The notes: generated by a model not told the origin, from the letters alone. 64,000 nt of DNA from Ferruginibacter sp. (GCA_025963635.1 JAOQAK010000064.1:89160-153159); one strand, 5' to 3'; numbered from the stretch's first letter, positions 27,204 to 36,820 are shown. Program-made: numbers and translations.

Positions 27204-28622
27204 TCATTTTTTCACCCAGGGAGTTTTGAATCCCAACCTGGTTAAACCATTTTGTACTTCAGGTATCCTCATAAATAAATTCCACAGCAGGCCGGTCCGA
27301 TAATTTTCTATCATTACTACGATCGGCCCTTGGTCAATGGCAAGATGGCTTTTCGCATACCAGTTCTGTGTTTCACTAAATCCGTCCACAAAGCCATACT
27401 CCGACCATATCTTATCTCCCAGGTCGTAATAAAAATGTTTGAGTGCCTGCATACTATATTCCGGTGTATAGGGAAAAGAAGATAGTGCAGCGGTTGGCTG
27501 AATAACACCTTTATCTTCTTCGGGACAATGTGCTACATATCCCTTGTAACTATCGCCGGCGGTAAGGCCCCAGCAATTTTCTCCATAGCCCTTATATTTT
27601 TTAGGATTGTCAATGCACCACGCCCGGTTGATGAGCGTATGATTGGTATTTTGCTCCATGTAATCGGTATGCCAATCCTTCAGGCCATGAGGATCTATGC
27701 CCATAAAAGTATAGTGCGCAAAAAACAACGGACCGCCGTATTCAAAGCCAAGTGGCAGTTTGATGCCATAATAAGATTTGCCATTTAAATAAGAAGTACT
27801 GTTGACCCATCCATTAAAATAAACCTCCGGCGAAATCGGGTGTGTTGGTGAAGATGCGGACATAATATACGTAATCAGGCATTCATTAAAACCCCGAATA
27901 GGGAAATTCATATCGAAATCATTTTTCACACTCCAATGCCAGAACAGCATGGCATTATTATTTTTCGTGTGCCAGTTCCAGTTAGCGATGTTCCAAAGAT
28001 TGGTTACGCGATTGCGAAAATATTTTTCAATCGGGGTGTCTCCTTTAAAATATTCCCGGGCACATAAGAAGCCCATCAGCAGGTAACTGGTTTCAACAAT
28101 ATCAGCACCATCATCCAGGTTGCCGAACGGAATTGTTTTACCAGTGGTGCCATTCATAAAATGTGGAAATATCCCATGGTAACTATCTGCCTTATTAAGA
28201 AAGTCAACGATTTTTACCAACCGTTTGATGGCCGTATCTCTTCCAATCCAGCCACGTTCCACTGCTACTATGGTGGCCACGATACCAAAGCCTGTGCCGC
28301 CAATAGCGCAGTCTTCAGCTCCAAAGGATCCTTTGCCAAGGTTTGGTTCATCGTAAGCTTCATTGATAAAATCCCAGTAATAATCACATCTTACGGTATT
28401 ACTTTTTTCCCTTGCCAAACCACTTACAGGATGGGCATAGTGCCAAAAGAAACGAAAGGTTTGCCGCTGCACAATTTCAAGCAATGCACTATCGCTGATA
28501 TTTTTTACAATGCCGACCGGCTTAATGTCGTTAGGATATCCGTCGCGAAAATTTATCTGCTGCGCAATGGTATTATTGACGCAGCAAATGGCAAAAATCA
28601 GTATGATTTTTTTAACAAGCAT
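27204..28622 (-). CDS. GH144-type (glycoamylase-like) endo-beta-1,2-glucanase homologue 1, periplasmic
   Basis: 472 residues with a type I signal peptide (MLVKKIILIFAICCVNNTIA, QQ). (alpha/alpha)6-barrel family with 'QRQTFRFFWHYAHPVSGLAR', 'GGTGFGIVATIVAVERGW', 'DDGADIVETSYLLMGFLCAR', 'PIRGFNECLITYIMSASSP', 'GENCWGLTAGDSYKGY' and 'HLAIDQGPIVVMIENYRTGL'. These are shared with both paralogues upstream. GH144 was defined on a Chitinophaga endo-beta-1,2-glucanase; related proteins release sophorose. The acidic residues in 'DDGADIVET' and 'GFNECL' are candidate catalytic or substrate-binding positions. It probably degrades imported beta-1,2-glucan oligosaccharides, but exact linkage is inferred from family. 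Confidence 0.87.
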   Translation of the reverse strand: MLVKKIILIFAICCVNNTIAQQINFRDGYPNDIKPVGIVKNISDSALLEIVQRQTFRFFWHYAHPVSGLAREKSNTVRCDYYWDFINEAYDEPNLGKGSFGAEDCAIGGTGFGIVATIVAVERGWIGRDTAIKRLVKIVDFLNKADSYHGIFPHFMNGTTGKTIPFGNLDDGADIVETSYLLMGFLCAREYFKGDTPIEKYFRNRVTNLWNIANWNWHTKNNNAMLFWHWSVKNDFDMNFPIRGFNECLITYIMSASSPTHPISPEVYFNGWVNSTSYLNGKSYYGIKLPLGFEYGGPLFFAHYTFMGIDPHGLKDWHTDYMEQNTNHTLINRAWCIDNPKKYKGYGENCWGLTAGDSYKGYVAHCPEEDKGVIQPTAALSSFPYTPEYSMQALKHFYYDLGDKIWSEYGFVDGFSETQNWYAKSHLAIDQGPIVVMIENYRTGLLWNLFMRIPEVQNGLTRLGFKTPWVKK

Positions 28623-28762
28623 CGTTCATTATATTGAAACTTATAATTATCAGTAATACCTCCAGGCATTCATGTGCGATAGTACTATGATAAATTTTAC
28701 AAAGACTTCCCGCCCATTATTTTGACCACTCTTTCCGAAAAAAGTAGTCTCACCAAACCAGT

Positions 28763-30133
28763 CTACTCTAAGGCCCCTCCTTTGGGGGGGTTTGGGGAGG
28801 CTTTAAATCCCAACTTATTCAACCCGTTTTTTATCTCGGGGCAACTCATAAACAATTTCCACAACAAGCCACTCCTGTAATTTTCTATCATAACAATAAT
28901 CGGACCCTGGTCAATTGCCAGGTGCGATTTTGCATACCAGTTCTTTGTTTCATTAAAAGCGTCTGTAAAGCCATACTCGCTCCATATTTTATCGCCAAGG
29001 TCATAATAAAAATGCTTCAATGCCTTCATCGAATATTCAGGCGTATAAGGAAATGCAGATAAGGCTGCTGTTGGCGTGATAGTACCGTTGTCTTCCAGCG
29101 GTGAATTTGCCGCATAACCGTTGTAGGTATCACTGGCAGTTAGTCCCCAGCAGCTATCACTATAACCTTTAAACGCTTTGGGATTGTCGATGCAATAAGC
29201 CCTGTTGATCAGTGTATGATTTTGATTTTGTTGCCAGTAGTCGGCGTATTGATCTTTTAATCCCTTTGGATTGAGTCCCATAAAAGAATATTGTGAAAAG
29301 AAAAGCGGACCGCCGTAATCAAACCCCAACGGCAGCGTGTAGCCGTAAAATTGTTTCCCATTTTTAAAAAAATTACTTTGCGCCCAGCCACGATGATAAA
29401 CATTACTGCCCACCGCGTGTTGCTGTCCTGAAGCTGCCAACACATACATGATCAGGCATTCATTAAAGCCTCTCACGGGGAAATTCATTGCCCATCCATT
29501 ATTCGGGCTCCAATGCCAGTACAATACTTCCTGCCCGTCTCTTGTAAACCAATCCCACTCTATATCATTCCACATCCACCCGATGCGGTTGCGCAGGTCT
29601 CTTTCTACTGTATTGTCTGCGTTAAAATATTGCCGGGCACAAAGCAGTCCCTGGAATAAATAAGAAGTTTCCACCAGGTCGGCGCCATCATCCTTTCGAC
29701 TGAAAGGAATCGTTATACCGGTAGCGCCATTCATCCAATGCGGAAAAACGCCATGGTACGAATTTGCCTTCGTTAAAAAATTAACCACCTTCAGCAACAA
29801 CTTTGCCGCGGTATCCCTACTGATCCATTTTCTTTCAGTGGCAACAATGATACTCATTACGCCAAAGCCGGTTCCACCCGTTGTTACCACTTCATTGCCA
29901 TAGTTGTAAGCGACATTGCTTCGCTCCCTTGCCATACCACTTACAGGATGGGCAAAGTCCCAGAAATACCGGAAAGTTTGCTTTTGCACTTCATCCAGCA
30001 AGGCGGAGTCAGAAAGACTTACCCGCCGGGATGCCGGGTTGAAAGCGGATGCAACGGGTTTAACTTTTTGAGCGCTGCAATTGCCGGCGAAAAATAAAAA
30101 AAAGATCAATAAACAATTGGCAAATGATTTCAT
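28763..30133 (-). CDS. GH144-type endo-beta-1,2-glucanase homologue 2, C-terminus built from a repeat
   Basis: The Met at 30133 (MKSFANCLLIFFLFFAGNCS) is preferred over the one at 30154, which would overlap the upstream gene by 17 bp. 456 residues, type I signal peptide. Same motifs as its neighbours: 'QKQTFRYFWDFAHPVSGMAR', 'RKDDGADLVETSYLFQGLLC', 'PVRGFNECLIMYVLAASGQ', 'HLAIDQGPIIVMIENYRSGL'. After 'LNKLGFK', where the paralogues end with a few residues, this protein continues 'ASPNPPKGGALE', which is encoded by the G/C-rich repeat element at 28769-28804. Gap of only 4 bp to the upstream paralogue. Probably periplasmic processing of beta-1,2-glucan fragments. Confidence 0.86.
   Translation of the reverse strand: MKSFANCLLIFFLFFAGNCSAQKVKPVASAFNPASRRVSLSDSALLDEVQKQTFRYFWDFAHPVSGMARERSNVAYNYGNEVVTTGGTGFGVMSIIVATERKWISRDTAAKLLLKVVNFLTKANSYHGVFPHWMNGATGITIPFSRKDDGADLVETSYLFQGLLCARQYFNADNTVERDLRNRIGWMWNDIEWDWFTRDGQEVLYWHWSPNNGWAMNFPVRGFNECLIMYVLAASGQQHAVGSNVYHRGWAQSNFFKNGKQFYGYTLPLGFDYGGPLFFSQYSFMGLNPKGLKDQYADYWQQNQNHTLINRAYCIDNPKAFKGYSDSCWGLTASDTYNGYAANSPLEDNGTITPTAALSAFPYTPEYSMKALKHFYYDLGDKIWSEYGFTDAFNETKNWYAKSHLAIDQGPIIVMIENYRSGLLWKLFMSCPEIKNGLNKLGFKASPNPPKGGALE
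28769..28804 (-). repeat. Half copy of the G/C-rich repeat forming a gene 3' end
   Basis: Plus strand AGGCCCCTCCTTTGGGGGGG then TTTGGGGAGGCTTT, nearly identical to 23582-23615. It can form a hairpin. It encodes the last dozen residues of the middle GH144 protein. Confidence 0.8.
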
Positions 30134-30137
30134 ACTG

Positions 30138-31817
30138 CTATAAATAAGGTGCACTAAATCCTAGTTTCTTCATACCTGCTTTCACTTCCGGGCAACTTGT
30201 TAATAAGCCCCATAACAAATTGCTTCGGTAGTTTTCTATCATTACAATGATGGGGCCCTGGTCGATGGCTAAAAAAGAATTGGCATACCATAGGTCCTTC
30301 AACGCAAACGCATCCACGAAGCCGTAATCCTTAAAAATTTTATCTCCCAATACATAATAAAAGAACTTCAATGCTTTCATTGACTCCACAGGCGTATAAG
30401 GAAACGAAGACAAAGCCGCAGTGGGTGAAATTACGCCCAGGTCACTTGTTGGTGAATTGGCATTGTACCCGTTGGGAATGTCACTCGCAGTGAGCCCCCA
30501 GCACTGATCGCTATAGCCGTAATAATTATTAGGATTAGCAATGCAATAATTATAGTTGATGAGGGTGTGATTTTTTGTTTGGGTAGTATAATTGGCATAA
30601 GTGTCTGTAAGCCCATTTGGATTAACGCCTAAGAAAGAATAATGCGAAAAGAACAGCGGTCCGCCCAATGTTGGCCCAAGCGGCAAAGTATATCCATAAT
30701 ATGTTTTGCCGTTGATAAACCCGTTGACTCCACTGGCGGTCCATCCGTTGGTATACACTGATGCAGGAATGCTGTGGGTAGTGGAAGATGCAGCAAGGAT
30801 ATAGGTGATCAGGCATTCATTCCATCCCTGTATTTTGTGATTCATATCCCAGGTATAATCAGGGCTCCAATGCCAGTAGAGCACATCTTCATTATTTTTT
30901 CGAAACCAATCCCATTGCACCCGGTCACAAATTGTGTTGATATCTGTTCGTAAAGTTGTTTCGGCAACATCTGCACCATTGAAATATTGCCGGGCGCATA
31001 ACAAGCCCTGGATGAGATAAGATGTTTCTACCAGGTCGGCGCCATTGTCTTTTTGGCTAAACGGAATCGCCACTCCGGTGGCACCATGCAGCCAATGGGG
31101 GAAAGCGCCTTTAAAATTTTGCGCCGTGTTTTTCAAAAAAGCCGTGATCAATTGTATTTTTGCCAGCCCGTCCGCACGGGTAATAAAATTACGGCTGATA
31201 CCAGTTATCAACGACATGATCCCAAAGCCCGAACCACCGCTGGTGACGATATTGTTATCACCGTTGCTCCTCTCTCTTGCAAGGCCACTTACCGGGTGAC
31301 TAAAATCCCAGAAATATTTAAAAGTCTGTTTTTCGACCAGGTCTAACAACGCATTGTCTGTAAGTACCGGAAATTTAAAGGAAGAGTCAATCCGTGTAAT
31401 AAAGTCCTTGTCCACAGCGGTGGTGAAGCTACCGTTGCCCGCAGATTGCAAGGTTGTTGAAATTTTAAAATGATATTTTGTCAAATATTTTAAGGGAGAT
31501 GACGGCTGAATTACCAGCGTAGAATCTCCATTCTCGAAAGTAGTGGTTACCGGCGCTGCTGCGCCACCTTCTTCAGCCATGGATACGGCTGTTGCAACCG
31601 AATCTCGCTGCAGTGGCTGACTAAAACTTGCTTTAATTACCGGTGTGCTGTTTACCCCGTATACTGTATTATCGAGTGAAGAAGTATTTACGAGAATGGT
31701 CTTTAAATTTACAGGAGCAGCAGGTGTTATTACGGGCGGCATTGTTGGATCACTTCCCTTTTTACAGGAAGCAAACAAGCAAAAAAACAGGGATATTGCC
31801 AGGCAGTTCTTTATCAT
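30138..31817 (-). CDS. GH144-type endo-beta-1,2-glucanase homologue 3, lipoprotein with N-terminal Big_5 domain
   Basis: 559 residues. The lipoprotein signal MIKNCLAISLFFCLFASCKK (LFASC) is followed by Lys-Lys-Gly-Ser-Asp. A Big_5-like Ig domain (about 35-145, 'NSTPVIKASFSQPLQRDSVA', 'LKYLTKYHFKIST') precedes the GH144 barrel with 'EKQTFKYFWDFSHPVSGLAR', 'QKDNGADLVETSYLIQGLLC', 'IQGWNECLITYILAASSTT' and 'FLAIDQGPIIVMIENYRSNL'. It differs from the two downstream paralogues by lipidation and the extra domain, so it is the best candidate for the surface endo-enzyme. It starts 2 bp after the stop of the FG-GAP protein upstream, so the two are coupled. Confidence 0.87.
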   Translation of the reverse strand: MIKNCLAISLFFCLFASCKKGSDPTMPPVITPAAPVNLKTILVNTSSLDNTVYGVNSTPVIKASFSQPLQRDSVATAVSMAEEGGAAAPVTTTFENGDSTLVIQPSSPLKYLTKYHFKISTTLQSAGNGSFTTAVDKDFITRIDSSFKFPVLTDNALLDLVEKQTFKYFWDFSHPVSGLARERSNGDNNIVTSGGSGFGIMSLITGISRNFITRADGLAKIQLITAFLKNTAQNFKGAFPHWLHGATGVAIPFSQKDNGADLVETSYLIQGLLCARQYFNGADVAETTLRTDINTICDRVQWDWFRKNNEDVLYWHWSPDYTWDMNHKIQGWNECLITYILAASSTTHSIPASVYTNGWTASGVNGFINGKTYYGYTLPLGPTLGGPLFFSHYSFLGVNPNGLTDTYANYTTQTKNHTLINYNYCIANPNNYYGYSDQCWGLTASDIPNGYNANSPTSDLGVISPTAALSSFPYTPVESMKALKFFYYVLGDKIFKDYGFVDAFALKDLWYANSFLAIDQGPIIVMIENYRSNLLWGLLTSCPEVKAGMKKLGFSAPYL

Positions 31818-31819
31818 GA

Positions 31820-34800
31820 TTACTTGTTTGAAGGTTTATAAAAAAGTAACGGCTGGTTATTCCTTGCCACTACTAATATTTTTTGTCCGGCTGCCGTGTT
31901 GAGCCATTTCTGATCTCTTACTTCGCCCGAAACCTGCGGCATCTTTTGCTTAGCGGCAAAAACTTTTACATTTTTATCGAAAGAGAAAAAGGTTGGTACC
32001 AGTGCATCATAACGGCCTTCGTATGGCACTACGCCATAAAAATTTCCGGATGCCAGCAATGTCATAGAACTACTATAAGGATAGGGAGCAAAAGAAAAAA
32101 TGGGCGCCATCTGCAGATCCGGTGGTAAATCCATTCTTGTAAAATTGCCTTTACCGTCATTTATAAAACAGGACGAACCGAGTGTTTCTGCTTTCAATTC
32201 TTTGTAATCTTTGAACAAATCATAAAACATAAACTGTACCGTTTTGCCCGCCACTTCACCATAGGTTAAATAGGCTTTTTTCAGTACAGGCATGCTACGC
32301 TCCAGTTCGTCCTTGGCCAAAAAGGTATACTCTTTTCCATCCACGGTATAGGCCATCACCTGGTCTACCGAACCATTCTTATCAAAGTCTTTAACATACA
32401 ACTTCAAAGGGCCGTCTTTACCGGCATACAATTTTGAATTGTGTCCCCAGTTGCCTGCGAGGATATCTATAAAGCCATCACCATTCACATCCGTACAATA
32501 AAGCGTTTGCCAAAGACCGGTAGAGGCCGCCACAGATTGTTCTTTAAAAATGCCATTGTTATTGAAAAATATTTTTACCGGCGTCCATTCACCTGCAACA
32601 ACGAGGTCCGGCCATCCATCATTGTTGATATCTGTAAAAGCAGCACTGGTAACCATGCCGGTTTCACTCAACTCAATCGTAGCCGGTGTGGCTTCTTCAA
32701 AGTAACCGGTGCCATCATTCAGCAATAAATAAGAAGCAACCGGCAAGCCAAATTGTTTTGCATTTGCTAATCCACCTACGAACAGATCAATGTCGCCATC
32801 CTTATCGATATCGGCCGCTGAAACGCAGGACTTATTAGTGAGCAGTGAAGGGATTTTGTCGGTTACCAGTTTAAAGTGTCCCTTCCCATCGTTCAGGTAA
32901 AACCTATCCGCAAGTGCAGGATTTCCATCGGCATATTCGTTACCGCCGCTTGCAACATATAAGTCGGGAAACCCATCTTTGTTTGCATCAAAAAAAACTG
33001 CATCCACATCCTCGCTTTCCAGCGGTTTTCTAGAGGTTGCCGTGTCAGTGCTGATGAACTTTCCATCTTTGGTTTGGATCATCAGCGCACCAGGCTGACC
33101 TTTGGCGCCGCAAGCATAAAAATCATCGAGACCATCTTTATTTACGTCTCCCACGGCAAGTTTTGGGCCGCGGGTAGATTGAGCATGTGGTATGAGATAT
33201 TGTACATTGAAGTCGTTAAAATAGTCTTCTGCATGTTTCCAGTTATTATTTATTCCTGCCGTGATATCTTCCAGCATTTGTTTTTGAGCCGGGAAAAAAT
33301 TAGTATATAAAAATTTGCCTGCCGCATCTGTTTGCTTCACAGTTAATAAACCCTGCTTTACATTTTTCAAAACCTGGAACTGTTGACTGGGCCATACGAT
33401 CAACATACTATCAATCACTGTACGGTCATCCAATCCAAAGTGTAAACGTGCTTCCGATGAAGATTCGAAACCTCTTGTAAGCATCAACTGTTGATATTGC
33501 ATTTTTGCGCCGGTAAACAGCCAGACCTTTGCGCCTATTCCATTGGTATTGGCACCTGCTCCTTTGAAGGAGATAGCAAGATGATTTTTTTTAGGTGCGT
33601 TGTTTTTTAATATCACCGCAGGTGCATCAATACAATTTATGACCATGTCTACATTTCCATCATTGTTAAGGTCGGCATATGCCGCACCGTTGTAATAGCC
33701 TTTCATTTTACCTGTACCCCAGTCATTGCTCACATCATTAAACAATGCATCGCCATCGCCTTTAAAAAAATAGGGATGAGAAGCGCCATCCGGTATTTTC
33801 TCCAATGCCAGGTTATCTAGCTGGTCTGTTTTATCCATGGCTTTTCGTAAAGAAAGATTCGATACAAATCGGATATAATCCAGGTCTACGGGGCGCCTTA
33901 CGATACCGCTGGTTATAAAAAGATCTTTATTGCCATCATTATCAAAATCGCCGAAGAGTGGCGCCCAGCTCCAATCTGTTGCCGACACCCCGCTCATTAA
34001 ACCGGTTTCACTAAAGCTTACCCCGCTGCCATTATTGCGTTGCAGGCAATTTTTTGAATATTGATATTGGAACCCGTTGTTGATGAGTTTAAATTGATAG
34101 ATATCAGGATTCTCATCGCTGCCATAGGTCTTTAAAACTTTTTCATCGGATGGCAACATATCTGCGGTAAACACGTCAGGTTGCCCATCGTTATTATAAT
34201 CAGCAATATCGTTGCCCATACTGAAGCGGCTATAATGTTTAAAGTGTTTGGCCCCACTTTCGGTGAATGTGCCGTTTCCATTGTTTACATAGTAATAATC
34301 ATTCTCATGAAAATCGTTGCCGATATAAATGTCATCCCAACCGTCATTGTTAAGATCAGCTACCGATATACCTAGTCCATATCCAAGACTGCTTTGGTAA
34401 ATGCCCGCTGCGGCAGATACATCGGTGAATTTTTTAGCAGCAGTATTCATATCATTCCGCATTAACTTATCTCCTGCTTCCGCGTCAAATTTTCTGCGGT
34501 TGATGGTGTCTACAATATTTTCATTGGCCTTGTGCGACTGGTTAAGGATATAGCAATCCAGGTCGCCATCATGATCATAATCAAAAAATGCTACCTGTGT
34601 AGTAAAGCCCGAAAAATCTAACCCATAACTTGCTGCGCTTTCTACAAATGTTCCGTTACCCTGGTTTATAAATAATTCATTGCGGCCGGAAATTTTCCCC
34701 TGGATGTTTACAGCGGATGCATAAATATCCAGTAACCCATCGCCATTGATATCGGCCATGGCGGCACCTGTACACCAGTCTGAAGTACCGGCTACACCAG

Positions 34801-35113
34801 CCTTTTCAGTAATGTCTTCAAATTGCAGGTTGCCTTTATTGAGGTATAATTTGTTGCCGCCTTTGTTATTGGCAGTAAAATATATATCCGGTAATCCATC
34901 ATTGTTAATATCGCCGGTAGCAACACCACCACCGTTGAAGAAATACAGGTAATACAAAATGCCGAATGCCTTTTTTTGCTGAAGTTTATTCTCAAAATCA
35001 ATATTGGTGGTAGAGGAAGGCAGACTTATAAATAAAGTATCGGGCTGCTTACAGGAATTGAGTAAAAGAGTTGCTGTGAAACAAGAAAATAATGCGATTC
35101 GAAAACCCTGCAT
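31820..35113 (-). CDS. FG-GAP/VCBS repeat lipoprotein with ASPIC/UnbV domain (CRTAC1-like)
   Basis: 1097 residues. Lipoprotein signal (MQGFRIALFSCFTATLLLNS, CKQ). Numerous calcium-binding-type FG-GAP/VCBS repeats, recognisable by 'DINNDGLPDIYF', 'DINGDGLLDIYAS', 'DYDHDGDLDCYI', 'DFDNDGNKDLFI', 'DINNDGWPDLVVAG' and 'DVNGDGFIDILAG'. Together they should form one or two seven-bladed propellers. Between the propellers an ASPIC/UnbV segment reads 'GAGANTNGIGAKVWLFTG' and 'RGFESSSEARLHFGL'. Such proteins are frequent partners of Bacteroidota glycan loci and probably bind glycan or protein at the surface; the exact role is not known. First gene after the divergent cytochrome, with GH144 directly behind it. 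Confidence 0.9.
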   Translation of the reverse strand: MQGFRIALFSCFTATLLLNSCKQPDTLFISLPSSTTNIDFENKLQQKKAFGILYYLYFFNGGGVATGDINNDGLPDIYFTANNKGGNKLYLNKGNLQFEDITEKAGVAGTSDWCTGAAMADINGDGLLDIYASAVNIQGKISGRNELFINQGNGTFVESAASYGLDFSGFTTQVAFFDYDHDGDLDCYILNQSHKANENIVDTINRRKFDAEAGDKLMRNDMNTAAKKFTDVSAAAGIYQSSLGYGLGISVADLNNDGWDDIYIGNDFHENDYYYVNNGNGTFTESGAKHFKHYSRFSMGNDIADYNNDGQPDVFTADMLPSDEKVLKTYGSDENPDIYQFKLINNGFQYQYSKNCLQRNNGSGVSFSETGLMSGVSATDWSWAPLFGDFDNDGNKDLFITSGIVRRPVDLDYIRFVSNLSLRKAMDKTDQLDNLALEKIPDGASHPYFFKGDGDALFNDVSNDWGTGKMKGYYNGAAYADLNNDGNVDMVINCIDAPAVILKNNAPKKNHLAISFKGAGANTNGIGAKVWLFTGAKMQYQQLMLTRGFESSSEARLHFGLDDRTVIDSMLIVWPSQQFQVLKNVKQGLLTVKQTDAAGKFLYTNFFPAQKQMLEDITAGINNNWKHAEDYFNDFNVQYLIPHAQSTRGPKLAVGDVNKDGLDDFYACGAKGQPGALMIQTKDGKFISTDTATSRKPLESEDVDAVFFDANKDGFPDLYVASGGNEYADGNPALADRFYLNDGKGHFKLVTDKIPSLLTNKSCVSAADIDKDGDIDLFVGGLANAKQFGLPVASYLLLNDGTGYFEEATPATIELSETGMVTSAAFTDINNDGWPDLVVAGEWTPVKIFFNNNGIFKEQSVAASTGLWQTLYCTDVNGDGFIDILAGNWGHNSKLYAGKDGPLKLYVKDFDKNGSVDQVMAYTVDGKEYTFLAKDELERSMPVLKKAYLTYGEVAGKTVQFMFYDLFKDYKELKAETLGSSCFINDGKGNFTRMDLPPDLQMAPIFSFAPYPYSSSMTLLASGNFYGVVPYEGRYDALVPTFFSFDKNVKVFAAKQKMPQVSGEVRDQKWLNTAAGQKILVVARNNQPLLFYKPSNK

Positions 35114-35452
35114 ACCGTTATTTTTTTTTTAAAAATTTTTATAAAATGTATTTGCGATTGATATTGTTAAAATATTTTTCAGGTGCAATACCGGTAGCAA
35201 AATTAAAAAATGATTGACTCATTATTTTCGGCCGATCTTCATGAAACACTGATTAGAATATAACATACAACTATAAACGCTTGTTTTGCAATATTTCTCA
35301 AGTCGCACAGCACTGCTTGAGGTAATAAGTAATTTCCAACCGCCGTTTGTAACCGTCCTAAAATTACATCATATTAACCGGCATAACGCCAGCTTTTGGA
35401 GCTTCCGCAGATTAGGGTTAAATTGCTTCACGCCTGTTTGCCAGGTTTTTTC
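35114..35452. promoter_or_regulatory. Divergent promoter region between FG-GAP gene and heptaheme cytochrome
   Basis: About 340 bp between two divergent starts, AT-rich, with a 10-T run directly before the FG-GAP start (35119-35130). It must carry promoters for the 22-kb enzyme series on the minus strand and for the cytochrome on the plus strand. No -33 TTTG / -7 TAnnTTTG pair with good spacing could be assigned. Confidence 0.45.
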
Positions 35453-36694
35453 ATGAAAGAATTTAAATCATACCGTTATTCAGTTATTACTATCCTTACC
35501 ATAGTTGCCCTTGTTTTTGTTTTCACGAGATGCATGAACAAGGATACTGAACCGGCAGGAGTAATAAAAAATGCAGCAGGCAAGCAATTCGCCGGATCTG
35601 CAACCTGCGCCAACTGCCATAAAAACATCTACGATCACCATTTAAAAACAGCACATTATCTTACCACACGCATTGCTGCTGAAGAATATATACGGGGCAG
35701 TTTTGAAAATGGCAAAAATACCTATGCCTATGATGATGAAAAATTGGTTGCTGTTGAAAGAAGGGGCAATGGATTTTACCAGGTGGAATACAACCAGGGT
35801 ACAGAAAAGACAGCCCATCGTATCGATATCGTGATTGGATCAGGAACCATGGGCCAATCTTTTTTAACCTGGGAAAATGACCAGCTTTTTCAATTGCCCA
35901 TCACTTATTTTACGGCTGCACATGAATGGTCGAACAGTCCGGGCTATCCAAACAAAATCATCTTTAACCGGCCCATCACTTCGCGTTGCCTCGAATGTCA
36001 TAGCACTTTTGCCAAAACAACTTCTAACAACGAAACTGGCCCTGAAAAATTTGTTCCTTCACAAATGATATATGGAGTGGATTGTGAAAAATGCCATGGC
36101 CCTGCGGGTCAGCATGTTGATTTCCAGTCAAAAAACCCTGCGATTCAGACAGCAAAATATATTATTAATCCCGCCAGGCTCAGCAGGCAACAAAATCTTG
36201 ATCTATGTGCTTCCTGCCATGGGGGGAGGCTCAAAAAAACAAGGCCCTCATTTGAATTCACTGTGGGCGATACACTTTCTCATTTTTTCGACCTCGATAC
36301 CAGCGCTCCCGATCCTGCTAAAATCGATGTGCATGGAAACCAATACGGATTGCTTCGTGCCAGTAAATGTTTCAGAAAGAGTGAAACCCTCACCTGCAAC
36401 ACCTGCCACAATCCGCATGATGTGGAAAAAGGCAATACCGCTTTATTTTCCAGCAGGTGCATCACCTGCCACAGCGCGGGTCATGAAAAAATTTGTGCAA
36501 TGACTTCAGCGATCGGTCGTTCCATTAAAAACAATTGCATTGATTGCCATATGCCTTTGAAACCCTCCAGGGCAATTGCTGTTTTTCTTCCCCGTGAAAG
36601 TTCTCCTACGGCTGCATTGATCCGTTCTCACTATATCAGTATCTATCCTGGAGAAACAAAACAAGTATTGCAATTCCTCAACCAAAAGCATTAG
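35453..36694 (+). CDS. Seven-CxxCH multiheme cytochrome c
   Basis: The Met at 35453 (MKEFKSYRYSVITILTIVAL) gives a proper export or anchor segment and is preferred over the one at 35396. 413 residues with seven haem-attachment motifs in order: CANCH, CLECH, CEKCH, CASCH, CNTCH, CITCH and CIDCH. A segment 'GSGTMGQSFLTWENDQLFQL' and 'CHGPAGQHVDF' are typical of the cytochrome c554-like group. No TPR region. It is the only plus-strand gene inside the large beta-glucan locus. It separates the SusCD head from the enzyme genes and faces the FG-GAP gene. It is a periplasmic or surface electron carrier; its donor is unknown, and the nearby GMC oxidoreductase is one candidate. Confidence 0.9.
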   Translation: MKEFKSYRYSVITILTIVALVFVFTRCMNKDTEPAGVIKNAAGKQFAGSATCANCHKNIYDHHLKTAHYLTTRIAAEEYIRGSFENGKNTYAYDDEKLVAVERRGNGFYQVEYNQGTEKTAHRIDIVIGSGTMGQSFLTWENDQLFQLPITYFTAAHEWSNSPGYPNKIIFNRPITSRCLECHSTFAKTTSNNETGPEKFVPSQMIYGVDCEKCHGPAGQHVDFQSKNPAIQTAKYIINPARLSRQQNLDLCASCHGGRLKKTRPSFEFTVGDTLSHFFDLDTSAPDPAKIDVHGNQYGLLRASKCFRKSETLTCNTCHNPHDVEKGNTALFSSRCITCHSAGHEKICAMTSAIGRSIKNNCIDCHMPLKPSRAIAVFLPRESSPTAALIRSHYISIYPGETKQVLQFLNQKH

Positions 36695-36760
36695 CCGTCT
36701 ACATTTTACAAATGAATGATGTTGCTTATCCAAATTTCGAATATCAAAGAACATAAGATT

Positions 36761-36794
36761 AAAAAGGGTTGCAGGAAACCTTGCAACCCTTTTT
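36761..36794. terminator. Bidirectional intrinsic terminator between convergent genes
   Basis: AAAAAGGGTTGCA (36761-36773) and TGCAACCCTTTTT (36782-36794) form a 13-bp stem with an 8-nt loop and T-rich flanks in both directions. It sits between the ends of the cytochrome gene (plus) and the LamG gene (minus), so it can stop both transcripts. Confidence 0.88.
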
Positions 36795-36820
36795 ACTTTT
36801 ATCAATAAACCAAACTTCTA

